DNA of 64,000 bases, taken from NCBI GenBank assembly GCA_032595685.2, contig CP159373.1, forward strand, positions 2,067,001 through 2,131,000. The letters run 5' to 3'. The stretch is from Candidatus Electrothrix aestuarii (lineage in GTDB: Bacteria > Desulfobacterota > Desulfobulbia > Desulfobulbales > Desulfobulbaceae). Under the pieces are notes generated by a model, which was not told the origin of the DNA, searched no databases, and saw nothing but the letters and a program-made list of their open reading frames with translations. Each line of letters opens with the position of its first letter. The stretch's first letter is position 1. Position numbers and translations under genes: made by a program. Below, piece by piece: positions 9,914 through 19,667 of the stretch.

Positions 9914-10711
9914 ATGATGAGTAAAATTTCTGTTTATATTATTGCCTGGAACGAGGCTGATAAGATTCGCTCGGCCATTAACTCCGTGCTCTGGGCGGAT
10001 GAAATTGTTTTAGCGGATTCCTATAGTGAGGATGATACGGCGGCTATTGCCACGGAAATGGGGGCTCGGGTTGAGCAGATTACCTTCCAAGGTTTTGGTG
10101 ACCTGCGGAATCGGGCTATGGACGCCTGCTCCCACGAGTGGATTTTTTCTTTGGATGCGGATGAACGTTGCACACCTGAGGCACGGGATGAAATATTAGC
10201 CACAGTTGTGCAAGCCGACTCTGTTGATGCCTATTATGTGCCGAGGCGAAATTATTTCATGGGACGCTGGATTAAGCACTCAGGCTTTTATCCTGATTAT
10301 CGTCAGCCTCAGCTTTTTCGAAAGGGAGCCCTGCATTTCAAAACAGATGATCCTGTTCATGAGGAGTATAGTATCCGCTCAGATAAAGCAGTGGGCTACC
10401 TGAAACAGGCGATTTGGCAGTTTCCCTATAAAAATTTAGAGGAAGTATCTCGTAAAGCCAATAGATATTCCACTTTGGGCGCAAAGAAATTGCAACAGCG
10501 TGGACGGCATGGAGGTATGTTGAAGGCCCTTGGGCGTGGTTTGTGGTCATTCTTCCACATGTACATCCTGAAAAAGGGCATTCTGGATGGCTGGCCCGGA
10601 TTTGTTATAGCGATTGGTAATTTTGAAGGGACTTGGTATAAGTATGCTAAGCTCCATGAGCTGGAAGAAAATTGGCAGCCCCCTGATTCTCCACCCTTAG
10701 GCAGGGAGTGA
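9914..10711 (+). CDS. Family 2 glycosyltransferase, WaaE-like (LPS core)
   Basis: A GT-A fold glycosyltransferase. It starts with the ISVYIIAWNEADKI strand, has LDADER as the DxD-type metal site near residue 78, and has YYVPRRNYFMG and a VHEE segment typical of WaaE/KdtX-like beta-1,4-glucosyltransferases that extend the LPS inner core. It begins six bases after pilB, so it may be cotranscribed with it; a second ATG three bases downstream is equally possible. Its stop is four bases from the stop of the convergent LPS gene cluster. Confidence 0.82.
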   Translation: MMSKISVYIIAWNEADKIRSAINSVLWADEIVLADSYSEDDTAAIATEMGARVEQITFQGFGDLRNRAMDACSHEWIFSLDADERCTPEARDEILATVVQADSVDAYYVPRRNYFMGRWIKHSGFYPDYRQPQLFRKGALHFKTDDPVHEEYSIRSDKAVGYLKQAIWQFPYKNLEEVSRKANRYSTLGAKKLQQRGRHGGMLKALGRGLWSFFHMYILKKGILDGWPGFVIAIGNFEGTWYKYAKLHELEENWQPPDSPPLGRE

Positions 10712-10715
10712 GTGA

Positions 10716-11501
10716 CTATAAGTATGCGTTTACTCCTTTTTCGCACCATACTTTTTTTTGTTCAATGGTGTCTTGCAGCAGCCGATCATTCTCCGGGAGA
10801 TGGCTGCGGTCATTTCTGGGGTGGTAGAGATGGTAGGCCAAGGCATTGAACTTAACACTTCTCCGCATAAGACCATAGTTTAGTAGTCTTGCCGTGAACT
10901 CCGAGTCTTCTCGGCCCCAACCTATAAAATCTTCATTAAAACCATTCACTGCCAGGGCATCTTTGCGCCAAAAGGCAAAATTACAGGTTCGTACCCCGTT
11001 CATTCCCCGATTTTTAAAAGAAACTAAGCGAGAGAGAAAGGATGAGCGGAGGCAATTCTTTCTATTCTCAACACCTTTCTTACAAAGAGTTTCCGGCATT
11101 TTTTTTCTGGCCAAAACTTCTTCTGAAAGCCCCTCTTTAAGGAGTACTCGGGTGCCCTGAACAAAACACCCCTGCTGAGCAAAAAAAACATGGTCAGCAA
11201 TGAAATGTTTTTCCATGATAATATCGCCATCAATGAGGACGATATACTCTCCCGAGGTCTTGGCAATGGCTTTATTTCTGCTTGCTGATAGCCTGAATCC
11301 TTCATCTTCTTGCCAGGAATGAATGACGGGAAACGGTGCCCGCGCGGCAACACCTGCTATCATTTCTCCGGTATCCGCTCTTGAGCCGTCATCTGCAACC
11401 ACGATTTCGACGGGCTTGTGCTTTTGCTCTAACCCGCTGAGCAGAGAAAGCTCTAAGGCATCCTTCCAGTTATAGGTGGTTATGATAAGACTAACCTTCA
11501 T
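10716..11501 (-). CDS. Family 2 glycosyltransferase with galactosyltransferase-like C-terminus
   Basis: The protein starts MKVSLIITTYNW, the first strand of a GT2 domain; the metal-binding site is VLIDGDI near residue 90. The C-terminal segment FNEDFIGWGREDSEF is the Glyco_transf_7C motif that binds acceptor in chondroitin-polymerase-like enzymes. The open frame extends 56 codons further upstream, but that part overlaps the previous gene and is not family-like, so the ATG at 11501 is chosen. The 11-base overlap with the heptosyltransferase gene suggests translational coupling. It is probably an LPS core or O-chain sugar transferase. Confidence 0.82.
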   Translation of the reverse strand: MKVSLIITTYNWKDALELSLLSGLEQKHKPVEIVVADDGSRADTGEMIAGVAARAPFPVIHSWQEDEGFRLSASRNKAIAKTSGEYIVLIDGDIIMEKHFIADHVFFAQQGCFVQGTRVLLKEGLSEEVLARKKMPETLCKKGVENRKNCLRSSFLSRLVSFKNRGMNGVRTCNFAFWRKDALAVNGFNEDFIGWGREDSEFTARLLNYGLMRRSVKFNALAYHLYHPRNDRSHLPENDRLLQDTIEQKKVWCEKGVNAYL

Positions 11502-12621
11502 GGTGTGTTGGCAGAGCTGATATGTTTGTGTTTTTTTTTGCAGAAGAATCTTGCATAAGGGAAAAGGCGGCTTGATGCACCATATCTGGTGAGATTTTCC
11601 GCATGCAGGAGAGATGGGAACAGGTGCGTTTTCTGCATTCCAGGCAATCAAGTCCCTCTGCCCGGACAATGCGATGCTCGTTTCCGCTGGGGCTATAAGG
11701 CCCGACTCTGCTTGGGTGGGTAGGGCCGAAGAACGCCACCACCGGAGTACGCGCCAGCGCGGCGATATGCATGGGGCCGGAATCCAGGCCGATATAGAGA
11801 GAGGACTGTTGAATCAGAGCAGCAGCCTGAGGAAGGGTAAGTAAGCCAGCTGCAATAATCGGCTCTGTCTGCATGAGCCGGGTAATAGAGGTAAGATATT
11901 CCACATCCTGTGGACTCCCACCAAAGACCACAGCTATACCTTCCATCTGTAGTTTGTCGCTCAGTGCTGCCCAATGCTCAATAGGCCAAAACTTACTTTG
12001 CCAGCGTGCTGCCGGGTTTGCATAAATAACAGGAGTCGAGTTTGTTATTTTATGATATTGAAGGAATTTTTGTACGGCTGAGCGATCTGCTTCTCCGGTG
12101 CAGAGGTGAAAGTCTTCATCCTTTGTTTTGATCCCCAGGTATGAACAGAAAAGGAGGTTTTTATCCTGGGCATGCTCTGTTGTTTGAGGAATCTCGATAA
12201 GGTGCTGTTGGAAAAAGGTATTCAGTTCTTTAGCTTGGCTGAATCCCACCCGCTGGCCGCCCGGATTGGTCCAGCCCAAGAGGCCACTGCGAAAGGACGC
12301 ATGGAGGTCAAGAATAAGGTCGTACGGCTTCTGCTGAAATTCCTTATGTAACGTGCGCAGGGTATTCGTCGTTGCCTTGAATGCTTCCAACCATGCCCAT
12401 CGACCTGCCTGTGGATCACTGGTTGAGGGAATGTGGATGGGATAGACATCATCAATACTCTTGTCCACCTGCAATAGAGGGGTAAAGACCTGCTGGGCAA
12501 TCCAGCCGATGGAGCTGTCAGGAAAGCAGCGCTTGATAGCATGGCTGAGCGGCAGGGTATGAACGATATCCCCCAATGAACTGGGTTTAATGATCAGGAT
12601 CCGTTTATTTTTTAGCAGCAT
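11491..12621 (-). CDS. Lipopolysaccharide heptosyltransferase (GT9)
   Basis: GT9 enzymes add heptose to the LPS inner core from ADP-heptose. The N-terminal motif IIKPSSLGDIVHTLP is the WaaC/WaaF signature. The C-terminal nucleotide-sugar site reads GLDSGPMHIAAL followed by FFGPTHPSRVGPY. A cysteine-rich tail (CLECRKRTCSHLSC) is common in bacterial heptosyltransferases. It lies between the fused ligase and a GT2 enzyme, overlapping both by about ten bases. The substrate could be the first or second heptose; the SLGDIVHTLP form leans to WaaC type. Confidence 0.88.
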   Translation of the reverse strand: MLLKNKRILIIKPSSLGDIVHTLPLSHAIKRCFPDSSIGWIAQQVFTPLLQVDKSIDDVYPIHIPSTSDPQAGRWAWLEAFKATTNTLRTLHKEFQQKPYDLILDLHASFRSGLLGWTNPGGQRVGFSQAKELNTFFQQHLIEIPQTTEHAQDKNLLFCSYLGIKTKDEDFHLCTGEADRSAVQKFLQYHKITNSTPVIYANPAARWQSKFWPIEHWAALSDKLQMEGIAVVFGGSPQDVEYLTSITRLMQTEPIIAAGLLTLPQAAALIQQSSLYIGLDSGPMHIAALARTPVVAFFGPTHPSRVGPYSPSGNEHRIVRAEGLDCLECRKRTCSHLSCMRKISPDMVHQAAFSLMQDSSAKKNTNISALPTHHEG

Positions 12622-15167
12622 GTTTCGCTCTTACCTTGGGTCAATTCAATGAGTTTTTGCACCGCATCTGCAACGGTGGGGAGATTGTCAGATCCTTGCT
12701 GTTTCTCTCTCTGAGCCAGTTCGTTCTGTTCTTCCTCAATAAAAGTGAGAAGTGTTTTTTCTATAGCCTCGGCAATATCTTGAACACTATTGGCAGGTAC
12801 GGCAAAATGACCCTGCTCAGTCAACATTTTCTCCAGCTCCTCGTTATTATAGACTAAGCCGATAATTGGGCGTCCGGTCAGAAGGTATTCGTAGACCTTA
12901 GAGGGGATAGTTTCACAGGAAAAATAGATAATGTTCTGGATGACCAGGAGGCAATCAGTTTGCTGCATGGCTGTAAGGGCCTCCTGTCGTGAAACTATTC
13001 CATGACGAATGACCAAATCCGTGAGCCCTAAGCGCTCCATTTCTCGTTCCGATTCACCGTCAAAAGATCCGTAGACATCGACTTGTACTTTTTTTCGGAG
13101 TTCCTCGCCCTGTTTATTGGTACTGAGAATTTGATGCAGGGCCTGGAAAAAGGTGACGAGGTTTCTGGTTCCGGCCAGAGAACCAAAATGGGCAAAATGG
13201 CAACGTTCTCCCTTGGTGAATTGCTGTTGAAAAAGCTCTGGAATTGAACCAGGATAGACAACCGCTCCACGACACAGGCCTTCTGTTCTGCGACTGCAAT
13301 GTTGCATTGCTGCATGCACGAGGAAGATAAAAGCATCGGCGTGCTGACATATCTTTTTTTCCAGGGCCTGATAGACCCAGAGCACACGTTTTCCCCTTCG
13401 CCAGCCATGATCATGCACCAGGGGGTCCTGGGTTTCAGCAATCCAGGTGCAGCTCGTCCAGCATTTGATGAGCATGGCAGCAACATGGGCTGAGGCTGAG
13501 CCGCCGGTGGAGTACACGACTTCCGGCTGAAGTTGGCGATACAGGAGGAGTCCTCGCAAGGAGGCAAGAAAGCACCAGGACCACTCGCTCTCCATATTGA
13601 TGACGATTTTTTCCAGGAGATACAAAGGGAAAATCGGTAGCATGCAGAGGGTTTCAACTATTTTGAATTGCCAGCGTTTATGGAGATGTTTGCGGAGAAA
13701 ATGGCGAATTTCAAAGCGAATCCCGGAAGGGGCAAGGCTAAACGTTCTGTAATGGATCCATTTTTTAGAAGGTTTACCTACGGGGCCACTGAGTAAAATT
13801 GGCTCAATACCTTTTTTTTGAAAAAAAGGCAGGCGGTCGTCAATATGTTGGGAGCAGGCAGAGCCTGGAATATTGGCCCGATAAGAGAGGATGATCCAGC
13901 ATTTTTTGGGTTCCTCTTTGGTAAGAAATTCCTGGAGTCGTTGATTGGGTCTTTCTTTATACAGAGCTGCTGTCATGACGACAAAGAAAAAAGCTGTTTG
14001 GTAGACAGTCAGATAGGATTCAGCCAACATAATGACCAGGAAAAAGAGAGGTAAGGCCATGCGAAGCCTTTGTACCTCTTCGTCCTCTTGTTTTGCCTGG
14101 ACAAACATAAGAAGGAAAATCAGTAAAAAAGTAAGGGTGCCTGGGAGGCCAAGCATTGAGCTGACCAGTATATACTGATTATGCGGGTTATCTGTTGCAA
14201 TGCTGTTTGGGCTTCTTTTGCTATTGACCTCTGCGTATGCTGATTGAAAGTCACCGGTTCCCACGCCTGTCCAGGGGTGATGCCGGATTATTTCAAGAGA
14301 ATTCCGAAAGAACAGCAGACGCATTCCCACAGAGGTGTTGGGATTTTTATGAAAACTTTCTATCTCCTGCCGGGCCGTCGTTACTCGTTGTTGGAAGGTC
14401 GGGCTGAACAGGTAGCCGGTGATGCAGATTGCGGGCAAGAAGAGAACAACAGCTAACACGGCCTTGAGTCGTTTTTTGGGAAAGAGCTGAAACAGCAGCA
14501 GGGCCATGAGGATTAGAAAAACCGCCTGCCCGGTCCGTCCTTCGGTGATGAACATATTGACTGTCATCAAGGCTGCAAGTGGGAGAAAAAGAAAACGCAG
14601 CCCAGGTTTTTGACGAGCTAGCCCCCAGATAGCTTCGTGAAAAAGCAAATATATGGCAAAAGCCAGGAGCGGATTATAAATAACATGGAAGGTCTTGGGC
14701 GTAAGATGGGTTGGACTGACATCTGCGTACTGTATGAGGCCAAACCAAGCCAGAAAGGTTATGCCCATAGCCACACTCATTCCGGCGAGAAAGGCATAAA
14801 GATAGACTCTGCGATAGCGATAGGAGGTTGCGGTCAGGATAACGGGCAACAGCGCGAGCTTCCATTGGTCCTTAAGGGCCTCAAGGCCAGCTTGCATGTT
14901 TTCGGTCCAAAGGAGGCCCAGGCAGAGGAGAGCAAGGAAAGTCAATGCGGCAACTGCAACCGGATGGGAAAAGATCTCTATGCCTTTTTCAATGAATCTA
15001 CCTTCCAAGAGCCAGACCAGGAAGATCAGGATGGCCAACACGGAAACCGCTGATGTAGACAGAGGCAGAGCAAAGGCCAGCAGGGCTGGCAGCAGGCTAT
15101 TTACCTGACGGGCCTGGGTTTGAAAAGAGCGGACAGCTCTGCTGTCTTGTGGTGCTGCTGATTTCAT
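12612..15167 (-). CDS. O-antigen ligase (WaaL-like) fused to a GT4 glycosyltransferase
   Basis: Residues about 1-415 form a polytopic membrane domain with around ten hydrophobic segments and the large periplasmic loop typical of Wzy/WaaL proteins, including the HHPWTGVGTGDF and NPHNQYI motifs. After a charged linker near 420-428 the protein continues as a soluble GT-B domain: WIILSYRANIPG at its start, HFGSLAGTRNL for the donor-binding strand, and a final PSKVYEYLLTGRPIIGL segment that is the GT4 nucleotide-sugar motif. At 851 residues it is about twice a normal ligase, and the frame runs unbroken. The ligase would act in the periplasm and the transferase in the cytoplasm. It overlaps the heptosyltransferase by 10 bases. 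Confidence 0.82.
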   Translation of the reverse strand: MKSAAPQDSRAVRSFQTQARQVNSLLPALLAFALPLSTSAVSVLAILIFLVWLLEGRFIEKGIEIFSHPVAVAALTFLALLCLGLLWTENMQAGLEALKDQWKLALLPVILTATSYRYRRVYLYAFLAGMSVAMGITFLAWFGLIQYADVSPTHLTPKTFHVIYNPLLAFAIYLLFHEAIWGLARQKPGLRFLFLPLAALMTVNMFITEGRTGQAVFLILMALLLFQLFPKKRLKAVLAVVLFLPAICITGYLFSPTFQQRVTTARQEIESFHKNPNTSVGMRLLFFRNSLEIIRHHPWTGVGTGDFQSAYAEVNSKRSPNSIATDNPHNQYILVSSMLGLPGTLTFLLIFLLMFVQAKQEDEEVQRLRMALPLFFLVIMLAESYLTVYQTAFFFVVMTAALYKERPNQRLQEFLTKEEPKKCWIILSYRANIPGSACSQHIDDRLPFFQKKGIEPILLSGPVGKPSKKWIHYRTFSLAPSGIRFEIRHFLRKHLHKRWQFKIVETLCMLPIFPLYLLEKIVINMESEWSWCFLASLRGLLLYRQLQPEVVYSTGGSASAHVAAMLIKCWTSCTWIAETQDPLVHDHGWRRGKRVLWVYQALEKKICQHADAFIFLVHAAMQHCSRRTEGLCRGAVVYPGSIPELFQQQFTKGERCHFAHFGSLAGTRNLVTFFQALHQILSTNKQGEELRKKVQVDVYGSFDGESEREMERLGLTDLVIRHGIVSRQEALTAMQQTDCLLVIQNIIYFSCETIPSKVYEYLLTGRPIIGLVYNNEELEKMLTEQGHFAVPANSVQDIAEAIEKTLLTFIEEEQNELAQREKQQGSDNLPTVADAVQKLIELTQGKSETCC

Positions 15168-15178
15168 GGATGTCGTTG

Positions 15179-16912
15179 TTATCTGTCAGCATACTGCATG
15201 GTGTACAATCCTTCATAGACACCATGCTGTTCCAGGAGGCTTTCATGAGTACCTTCTTCCACTAATTGACCGTTCTGCATAACGATGATCCGGTCGGCAT
15301 TCTTAATTGTGGAGAGGCGATGGGCAATGACAATGGTTGTCCGGTTTTTCATCAGGTTGTCCAGGGCCTTTTGAACCTTACGTTCAGACTCGGTATCCAG
15401 GGCTGAAGTGGCTTCGTCCAGGACCAGGATAGGCGCATCCTTCAGGATGGCCCGGGCAATGGATACCCGCTGGCGTTGCCCCCCGGAAAGGCGGGTTCCT
15501 GATTCACCAATTATAGTATCAAAACCTTTGGGCAGGGCCTCAATAAATTCCAGGGCAAAGGCCGCTTCTGCAGCTTGGCGGATGTCCTCATCTGTGCAGT
15601 TCGGACTGCCATAGCCGATATTATTGCGGACAGTATCGTTAAAAAGAATAGTCTGCTGGGTTACCAGGGCGATTTGTTTTCGTAGAGAATGCAGGGTCAG
15701 GTCACGGATATCTTGTCCATCAATGCGTACAGCTCCCTGGCAAACATCGTGGAATCGAGGGATGAGGCTGGATAAGGTGGTTTTACCCCCACCGGAAGGA
15801 CCGACCACTGCAAGGATTTCTCCCTGAATCACCTTGAGCTCGATATTGTGCAGCACGGGCTTTTCTTTGCCATAGGAAAAAGTGACATTATCGAATTCAA
15901 TGGCATTGTGAAAGCGAGGAAGTATCTGACTCTTTGCTTTTTCTTTAATTTCCGGCTCAATATCGAGTAGGCTGAAAATACGAGTGGCTGCAGCCATACC
16001 CGATTGAATGGTGGAATTAATCTTGCTCACCCCTTTGACCGGTTCATAGAGCATGACCAAGGCTGTGAGAAAGGACATAAAGGTACCTGGTGTGGAGTTT
16101 CCTGCCAGGACTTGCATGCCGCCGAACCAGAGAATTAAGGCCATGCCGATGCCACCGAGAAACTCAATCAGGGGATGAGATAAACTGCGGAATTTGGTCT
16201 CGGTCATTAGGGTATCGAAAAGGTATTGCATTTTTTCGTCAAAATGCTTCTTTTCATGTTCTTCCATGCAAAAGGCCTTGACGATGCGCGCACCTCGGAT
16301 GGTTTCGTTGAGAAAATTGCTGGCCTCTCCCATGCCCTGCTGATAATTGGTACTGATGCGGCGAAATTTTTTGCCGAAGACCACGATGGGGACAGCAGCC
16401 ATAGGGATAAAAATAAGGGAGACAAGGGCTAAGCGCCAATCCATGTAGAAGATAACCCCCAGCAGGCCACATACGGTAAAGAAATCCCGGAGCAGGTGAA
16501 TCAAGGCATGGGAAACAGATCCCTGCAGCATGCTGACATCGTTCATGATCCTGGAGATGAGTTCGCCGGTGGAGTTTTTATGGAAGAAGCCCATTGATAA
16601 GTCGTTGAGGTGAGCGTAGATCTTATTACGCAGATCTTTGATCACACATTGCCCAATCCATTCCAGGAAGTAGGAGTAGAGGAAATAAAAGACACCTTTC
16701 ACAAAAAAAACAGCGAGCAGGGCTAGTGGCAAAATGACCAGCCATTCCTTTTTTTTGTGTAAAAAGATTTCATCAAGCAGGGGCTTGACCATATAGGCCT
16801 GGGCTGCATTGAATCCGGCAACAACGATCATTGCCAGCATGGAGATAAACAGTTTTTTTCGGTACGGTTGCAGAACCTCGTACAGACGAATGAGTATGGT
16901 TTTGTTTGTCAT
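15179..16912 (-). CDS. msbA: MsbA-type lipid A/LPS ABC exporter
   Basis: A homodimeric half-transporter that flips lipid A-core across the inner membrane. Six membrane segments fill residues about 15-310, and the ATPase domain follows: Walker A GPSGGGKTT, signature LSGGQRQR, Walker B ILVLDEATSALD, and the switch histidine in IVIAHRLST. An in-frame TTG at 16936 would add eight residues, but no ribosome site precedes it, so the ATG at 16912 is used. It is the first gene of the LPS cluster (MsbA, ligase-GT4, heptosyltransferase, GT2), only 11 bases before the next gene. MsbA as opposed to another lipid-linked exporter is inferred from this context. Confidence 0.88.
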   Translation of the reverse strand: MTNKTILIRLYEVLQPYRKKLFISMLAMIVVAGFNAAQAYMVKPLLDEIFLHKKKEWLVILPLALLAVFFVKGVFYFLYSYFLEWIGQCVIKDLRNKIYAHLNDLSMGFFHKNSTGELISRIMNDVSMLQGSVSHALIHLLRDFFTVCGLLGVIFYMDWRLALVSLIFIPMAAVPIVVFGKKFRRISTNYQQGMGEASNFLNETIRGARIVKAFCMEEHEKKHFDEKMQYLFDTLMTETKFRSLSHPLIEFLGGIGMALILWFGGMQVLAGNSTPGTFMSFLTALVMLYEPVKGVSKINSTIQSGMAAATRIFSLLDIEPEIKEKAKSQILPRFHNAIEFDNVTFSYGKEKPVLHNIELKVIQGEILAVVGPSGGGKTTLSSLIPRFHDVCQGAVRIDGQDIRDLTLHSLRKQIALVTQQTILFNDTVRNNIGYGSPNCTDEDIRQAAEAAFALEFIEALPKGFDTIIGESGTRLSGGQRQRVSIARAILKDAPILVLDEATSALDTESERKVQKALDNLMKNRTTIVIAHRLSTIKNADRIIVMQNGQLVEEGTHESLLEQHGVYEGLYTMQYADR

Positions 16913-17484
16913 AGAAATAACAGCGTGTTTTCTCAAGGTGGCTTGCTGGACCCTGAGTAAAATCCCTTGTCTCCTGCTCAGTAGGACAGAAATCTGGTGT
17001 TCCTTTTTTCGAGCAGTCTGTGCAGAAGCTCGAAAAACCGGTGGCTGGGAGGTCGGGGGGATATGTTGATACAGATTGCTGAGAAACTATATTATGCCTA
17101 GGCAAAGATCAAGTAAATAGTAGAATGCCGACGAAAATAGCCGGGAGAAGGGGCAGTGGAAAAGAGGGAACTTCGTGGGAGATAAAAAAGGCCCCATGCC
17201 CAATATCTAAGCTACAGGTTGAAGGTTTGCTGAGGAGCGTGTAGAATATGCCGCTGTTGCCCACGCTTATACATTCTGACCTATTAACATTACTGTGAAA
17301 CATCTGGCGATTCATTAGGGGGCTGGTTTTCATGTTTTGATATTTTACCTCTGGGGGCGGAGGTGGGTGTTTATAAAATTACCGGGAGAGTCGTTTGATC
17401 CAACCGATGAGTTTTTATGTTTTTTGTCCCACCCGGAGGGGAGGGATAGATATTAGAATAACGTTCTCTGTTGAGTTTTTTGCT
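16913..17484 (+). other. Divergent intergenic region between msbA and a lipoprotein gene
   Basis: The stretch must contain promoters for both directions, but no site with good spacing stood out. A 74-residue minus-strand open frame at 17109-17333 lacks a ribosome site and family features and was left out. No repeat or RNA gene was recognised. Confidence 0.4.
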
Positions 17485-17874
17485 ATGCAACGATTTGTTT
17501 CTTTATCGCTTTTTTGGGTGTTTGCGACTTTGTCCATTCTTGTTGGCTGCTCCTCAAAGCCGGTTCGGCATTTAGCTTCAGATGCGGCCCTGGTCGAGCC
17601 AGGCAAGTCAACCCGGCAGGATGTGCTTCGCTATCTTGGGAAGCCGGACAGGCGGCGAAGTATCTCTCCCGGTGTGGAGGAATATGTCTATTATAATGAG
17701 AAGAAGGGTTTTCTGGCTGGACTTCCTCTTGTCGGTGGTATGGTAGATCCTGAAAGCTATGAAATGATTTTGGTCACTCTGGATGGGGATACGGTAACAG
17801 ACAGTGACTTTCTGATTCATAAGGAAGATGATAAGGACTGGGCTGCTGATCAGGACGGAGACGAGTTGCCGTGA
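17485..17874 (+). CDS. SmpA/BamE-like outer-membrane lipoprotein
   Basis: The signal peptide ends in the lipobox LVGC near residue 22, so the mature protein is lipid-anchored. The rest is a short SmpA/OmlA-like domain: the [17 protein letters not shown] segment matches the helix-turn that opens BamE folds, followed by two or three strands ([16 protein letters not shown]). An upstream frame adds 30 codons, but the ATG at 17485 gives a proper signal peptide. BamE supports the beta-barrel assembly machine; many SmpA-domain lipoproteins have other roles. Its stop overlaps the GTG start of pcm by four bases. Confidence 0.65.
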   Translation: MQRFVSLSLFWVFATLSILVGCSSKPVRHLASDAALVEPGKSTRQDVLRYLGKPDRRRSISPGVEEYVYYNEKKGFLAGLPLVGGMVDPESYEMILVTLDGDTVTDSDFLIHKEDDKDWAADQDGDELP

Positions 17875-18527
17875 GTGCAAGTGCTCTTGCAGCCTTTTCC
17901 ATCCATCGGCAACGGATGGCGGAAACGCTTGTTGAGCGCGGTATTCAGGATCGGGCAACCCTGCGGGCCATGGTTGAGGTGCCCCGGCATCAGTTTGTTG
18001 AGGATGCCATGAGGGCTCGGGCATATGGAGATTTTCCTTTGCCCATCGGTTCTAACCAGACTATCTCTCAGCCCTATGTTGTTGCCATGATGACCCAGGC
18101 CCTACAGCTTCGGGGGCATGAGCGGGTGTTGGAGATCGGAACCGGATCCGGTTATCAGGCAGCCGTGCTTTCCAGGCTTTGCAAACGGGTGTATACGGTT
18201 GAGCGCATTCATTCCCTCCTGGGACGGGCACGGAAGGTCTTTGATCAGCTGCGCTATTATAATATTATTTCCTGCATAGATGATGGAACGGTTGGGTGGC
18301 CCGAGCATGCGCCCTTTGATGCTATTTTGGTGACAGCAGGTGGTCCGGAAATTCCTGTCCCCCTGATAGAGCAATTGGCAGACCGTGGTAGGATAGTCAT
18401 GCCGGTGGGGTCTCAGGAAGAGCAGGAGCTGCAACTCTTGGAAAAACGGAACAGAAGGATTCGTGTGCAGGCTATCGGGCAGGTGCGTTTTGTCAACCTG
18501 ATAGGAGCGCATGGGTGGAGAGAATAG
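17871..18527 (+). CDS. pcm: Protein-L-isoaspartate O-methyltransferase
   Basis: The enzyme methylates isoaspartyl residues in damaged proteins using S-adenosylmethionine. The SAM loop [15 protein letters not shown] is near residue 83, and the N-terminal [23 protein letters not shown] and C-terminal GRIVMPVG segments are diagnostic. Length (218) is normal. The GTG start overlaps the preceding lipoprotein stop as GTGA, indicating coupling. It is followed by the YqaA-like gene. Confidence 0.95.
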   Translation: MSASALAAFSIHRQRMAETLVERGIQDRATLRAMVEVPRHQFVEDAMRARAYGDFPLPIGSNQTISQPYVVAMMTQALQLRGHERVLEIGTGSGYQAAVLSRLCKRVYTVERIHSLLGRARKVFDQLRYYNIISCIDDGTVGWPEHAPFDAILVTAGGPEIPVPLIEQLADRGRIVMPVGSQEEQELQLLEKRNRRIRVQAIGQVRFVNLIGAHGWRE

Positions 18528-18535
18528 GAGAGAGG

Positions 18536-19255
18536 ATGGAGATGCAGGAAGAGAAAACGCAGCAAGTTGATATGAAAGAAAAGCCTAGTCAAAAGCCTGG
18601 TCCTGTCCGCCGTCTCTATGATTGGATGTTGAGTTGGGCAGACAGTCCCTACGGGTTGCACGTCCTTGTTCTTATCTCTTTTGCCGAGTCCAGTTTTTTC
18701 CCTATTCCGCCGGATGTCTTGTTGATAGCCTTGGTACTCGGGGCAACCACTCGTTGGTACAAGTTTGCTTTTTGGTGTACCTTGGCTTCGGTGGCTGGTG
18801 GCTTGGCCGGTTACGGGATCGGAGTGTTCGGCTGGGAAACCATCGGGCAATGGATAGTGCAGCATATTGCTCATATGGAGCTGACAGAGGTGAATGGTCG
18901 GCAGGATATAGCCCTGCCAGCCTATCTGGTTTCCAGTATGGGAGCTTCTTTGGGTGGTGAATATCTGTTTCAAGTCTACGATCACTGGAATGCCTGGATC
19001 GTCTTTGTCTTTGGTTTGACCCCCTTGCCTTATAAGCTGGTGACGATTACGGCCGGTGTGGCGCGGGTAAACCTACCTGTTTTTCTGGTCGCTTCGGTTC
19101 TGTCCCGGGCCTTGCGTTTTTTCCTTGTAGCCTGGATCCTCTCGAAATGGGGTGATCCTGCCCGTCGTTTTATTGATCGCTATTTCAATCTGTTGACCAT
19201 CGCCTTTATTGTGTTGTTGGTTGGTGGTTTTTTGGTCTTGAAATTAGTTATGTAG
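18536..19255 (+). CDS. YqaA/DedA-family membrane protein (VTT domain)
   Basis: This is a small membrane protein of the VTT (SNARE-associated) family. It shows FAESSFFPIPPDVLL near residue 45, a glycine-rich hairpin (GGLAGYGIG), and a second re-entrant region FVFGLTPLPYKLVTITAG, then two C-terminal membrane helices. Members of the wider family act as lipid scramblases or flippases; the exact role here is unknown. A GTG at 18515 would overlap pcm, but AGGAG at 18526-18530 fits the ATG at 18536. Confidence 0.8.
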   Translation: MEMQEEKTQQVDMKEKPSQKPGPVRRLYDWMLSWADSPYGLHVLVLISFAESSFFPIPPDVLLIALVLGATTRWYKFAFWCTLASVAGGLAGYGIGVFGWETIGQWIVQHIAHMELTEVNGRQDIALPAYLVSSMGASLGGEYLFQVYDHWNAWIVFVFGLTPLPYKLVTITAGVARVNLPVFLVASVLSRALRFFLVAWILSKWGDPARRFIDRYFNLLTIAFIVLLVGGFLVLKLVM

Positions 19256-19343
19256 CTTTGTTGCTAAGCTCCGGGGGCTTTATTGCCGGGCTTTGGATTT
19301 TGGGTAGTCAGGTGAATTTTTACTCGATATTGATCGTTTTTTC

Positions 19344-19371
19344 TTGACCAAAAAAGTGCTTCTGGTATTAT
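19344..19371 (+). promoter_or_regulatory. Sigma-70 promoter of the tRNA gene
   Basis: TTGACC (19344-19349) and TATTAT (19366-19371) are separated by 16 bases, placing the transcript start about 15 bases before the mature tRNA. Confidence 0.65.
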
Positions 19372-19392
19372 ATATCGTTTATTGATAATTGG

Positions 19393-19469
19393 GGGCCTAT
19401 AGCTCAGTTGGCTAGAGCCATCGGCTCATAACCGATAGGTCCTTGGTTCGAATCCAAGTAGGCCCACCA
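19393..19469 (+). tRNA. tRNA with CAU anticodon (Met or lysidine-modified Ile2)
   Basis: A complete cloverleaf is visible: the acceptor stem GGGCCTA pairs with TAGGCCC, the anticodon stem ATCGG/CCGAT encloses CTCATAA, and the T-arm is CTTGG-TTCGAAT-CCAAG. CCA is encoded (19467-19469). The first acceptor pair is G-C, so it is not the usual initiator type. Elongator Met and Ile2 (CAU read as AUA after lysidine formation) cannot be separated by eye. Confidence 0.93.
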
Positions 19470-19623
19470 ATTTTTAGAGAAAACAACAGGTGCTCGGGTA
19501 GATCCGGCTCCTTTTTGCTAACCTCATTTTATCAAGGTCTTTTGAGCCCTCATAACCTGAGTAAAAAAATCTGTCCGCAAAGGAGAAATTCTCTGCTGGA
19601 CAATAGAGAGCAAATGTCAATAT

Positions 19624-19665
19624 AAGAGGTACACCCTTTAAGGGCTGTGCCTCTTTTTCTTTTTG
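19624..19665 (+). terminator. Rho-independent terminator/attenuator before nif3
   Basis: AAGAGG (19624-19629) pairs with CCTCTT (19650-19655), extended inward by ACA/TGT and CCC/GGG around a TTTAA loop, with one bulge. A T-rich tail follows directly. It ends three bases before the likely start codon of the Nif3 gene, so it either ends the tRNA transcript or attenuates entry into nif3. Confidence 0.7.
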
Positions 19666-19667
19666 TT

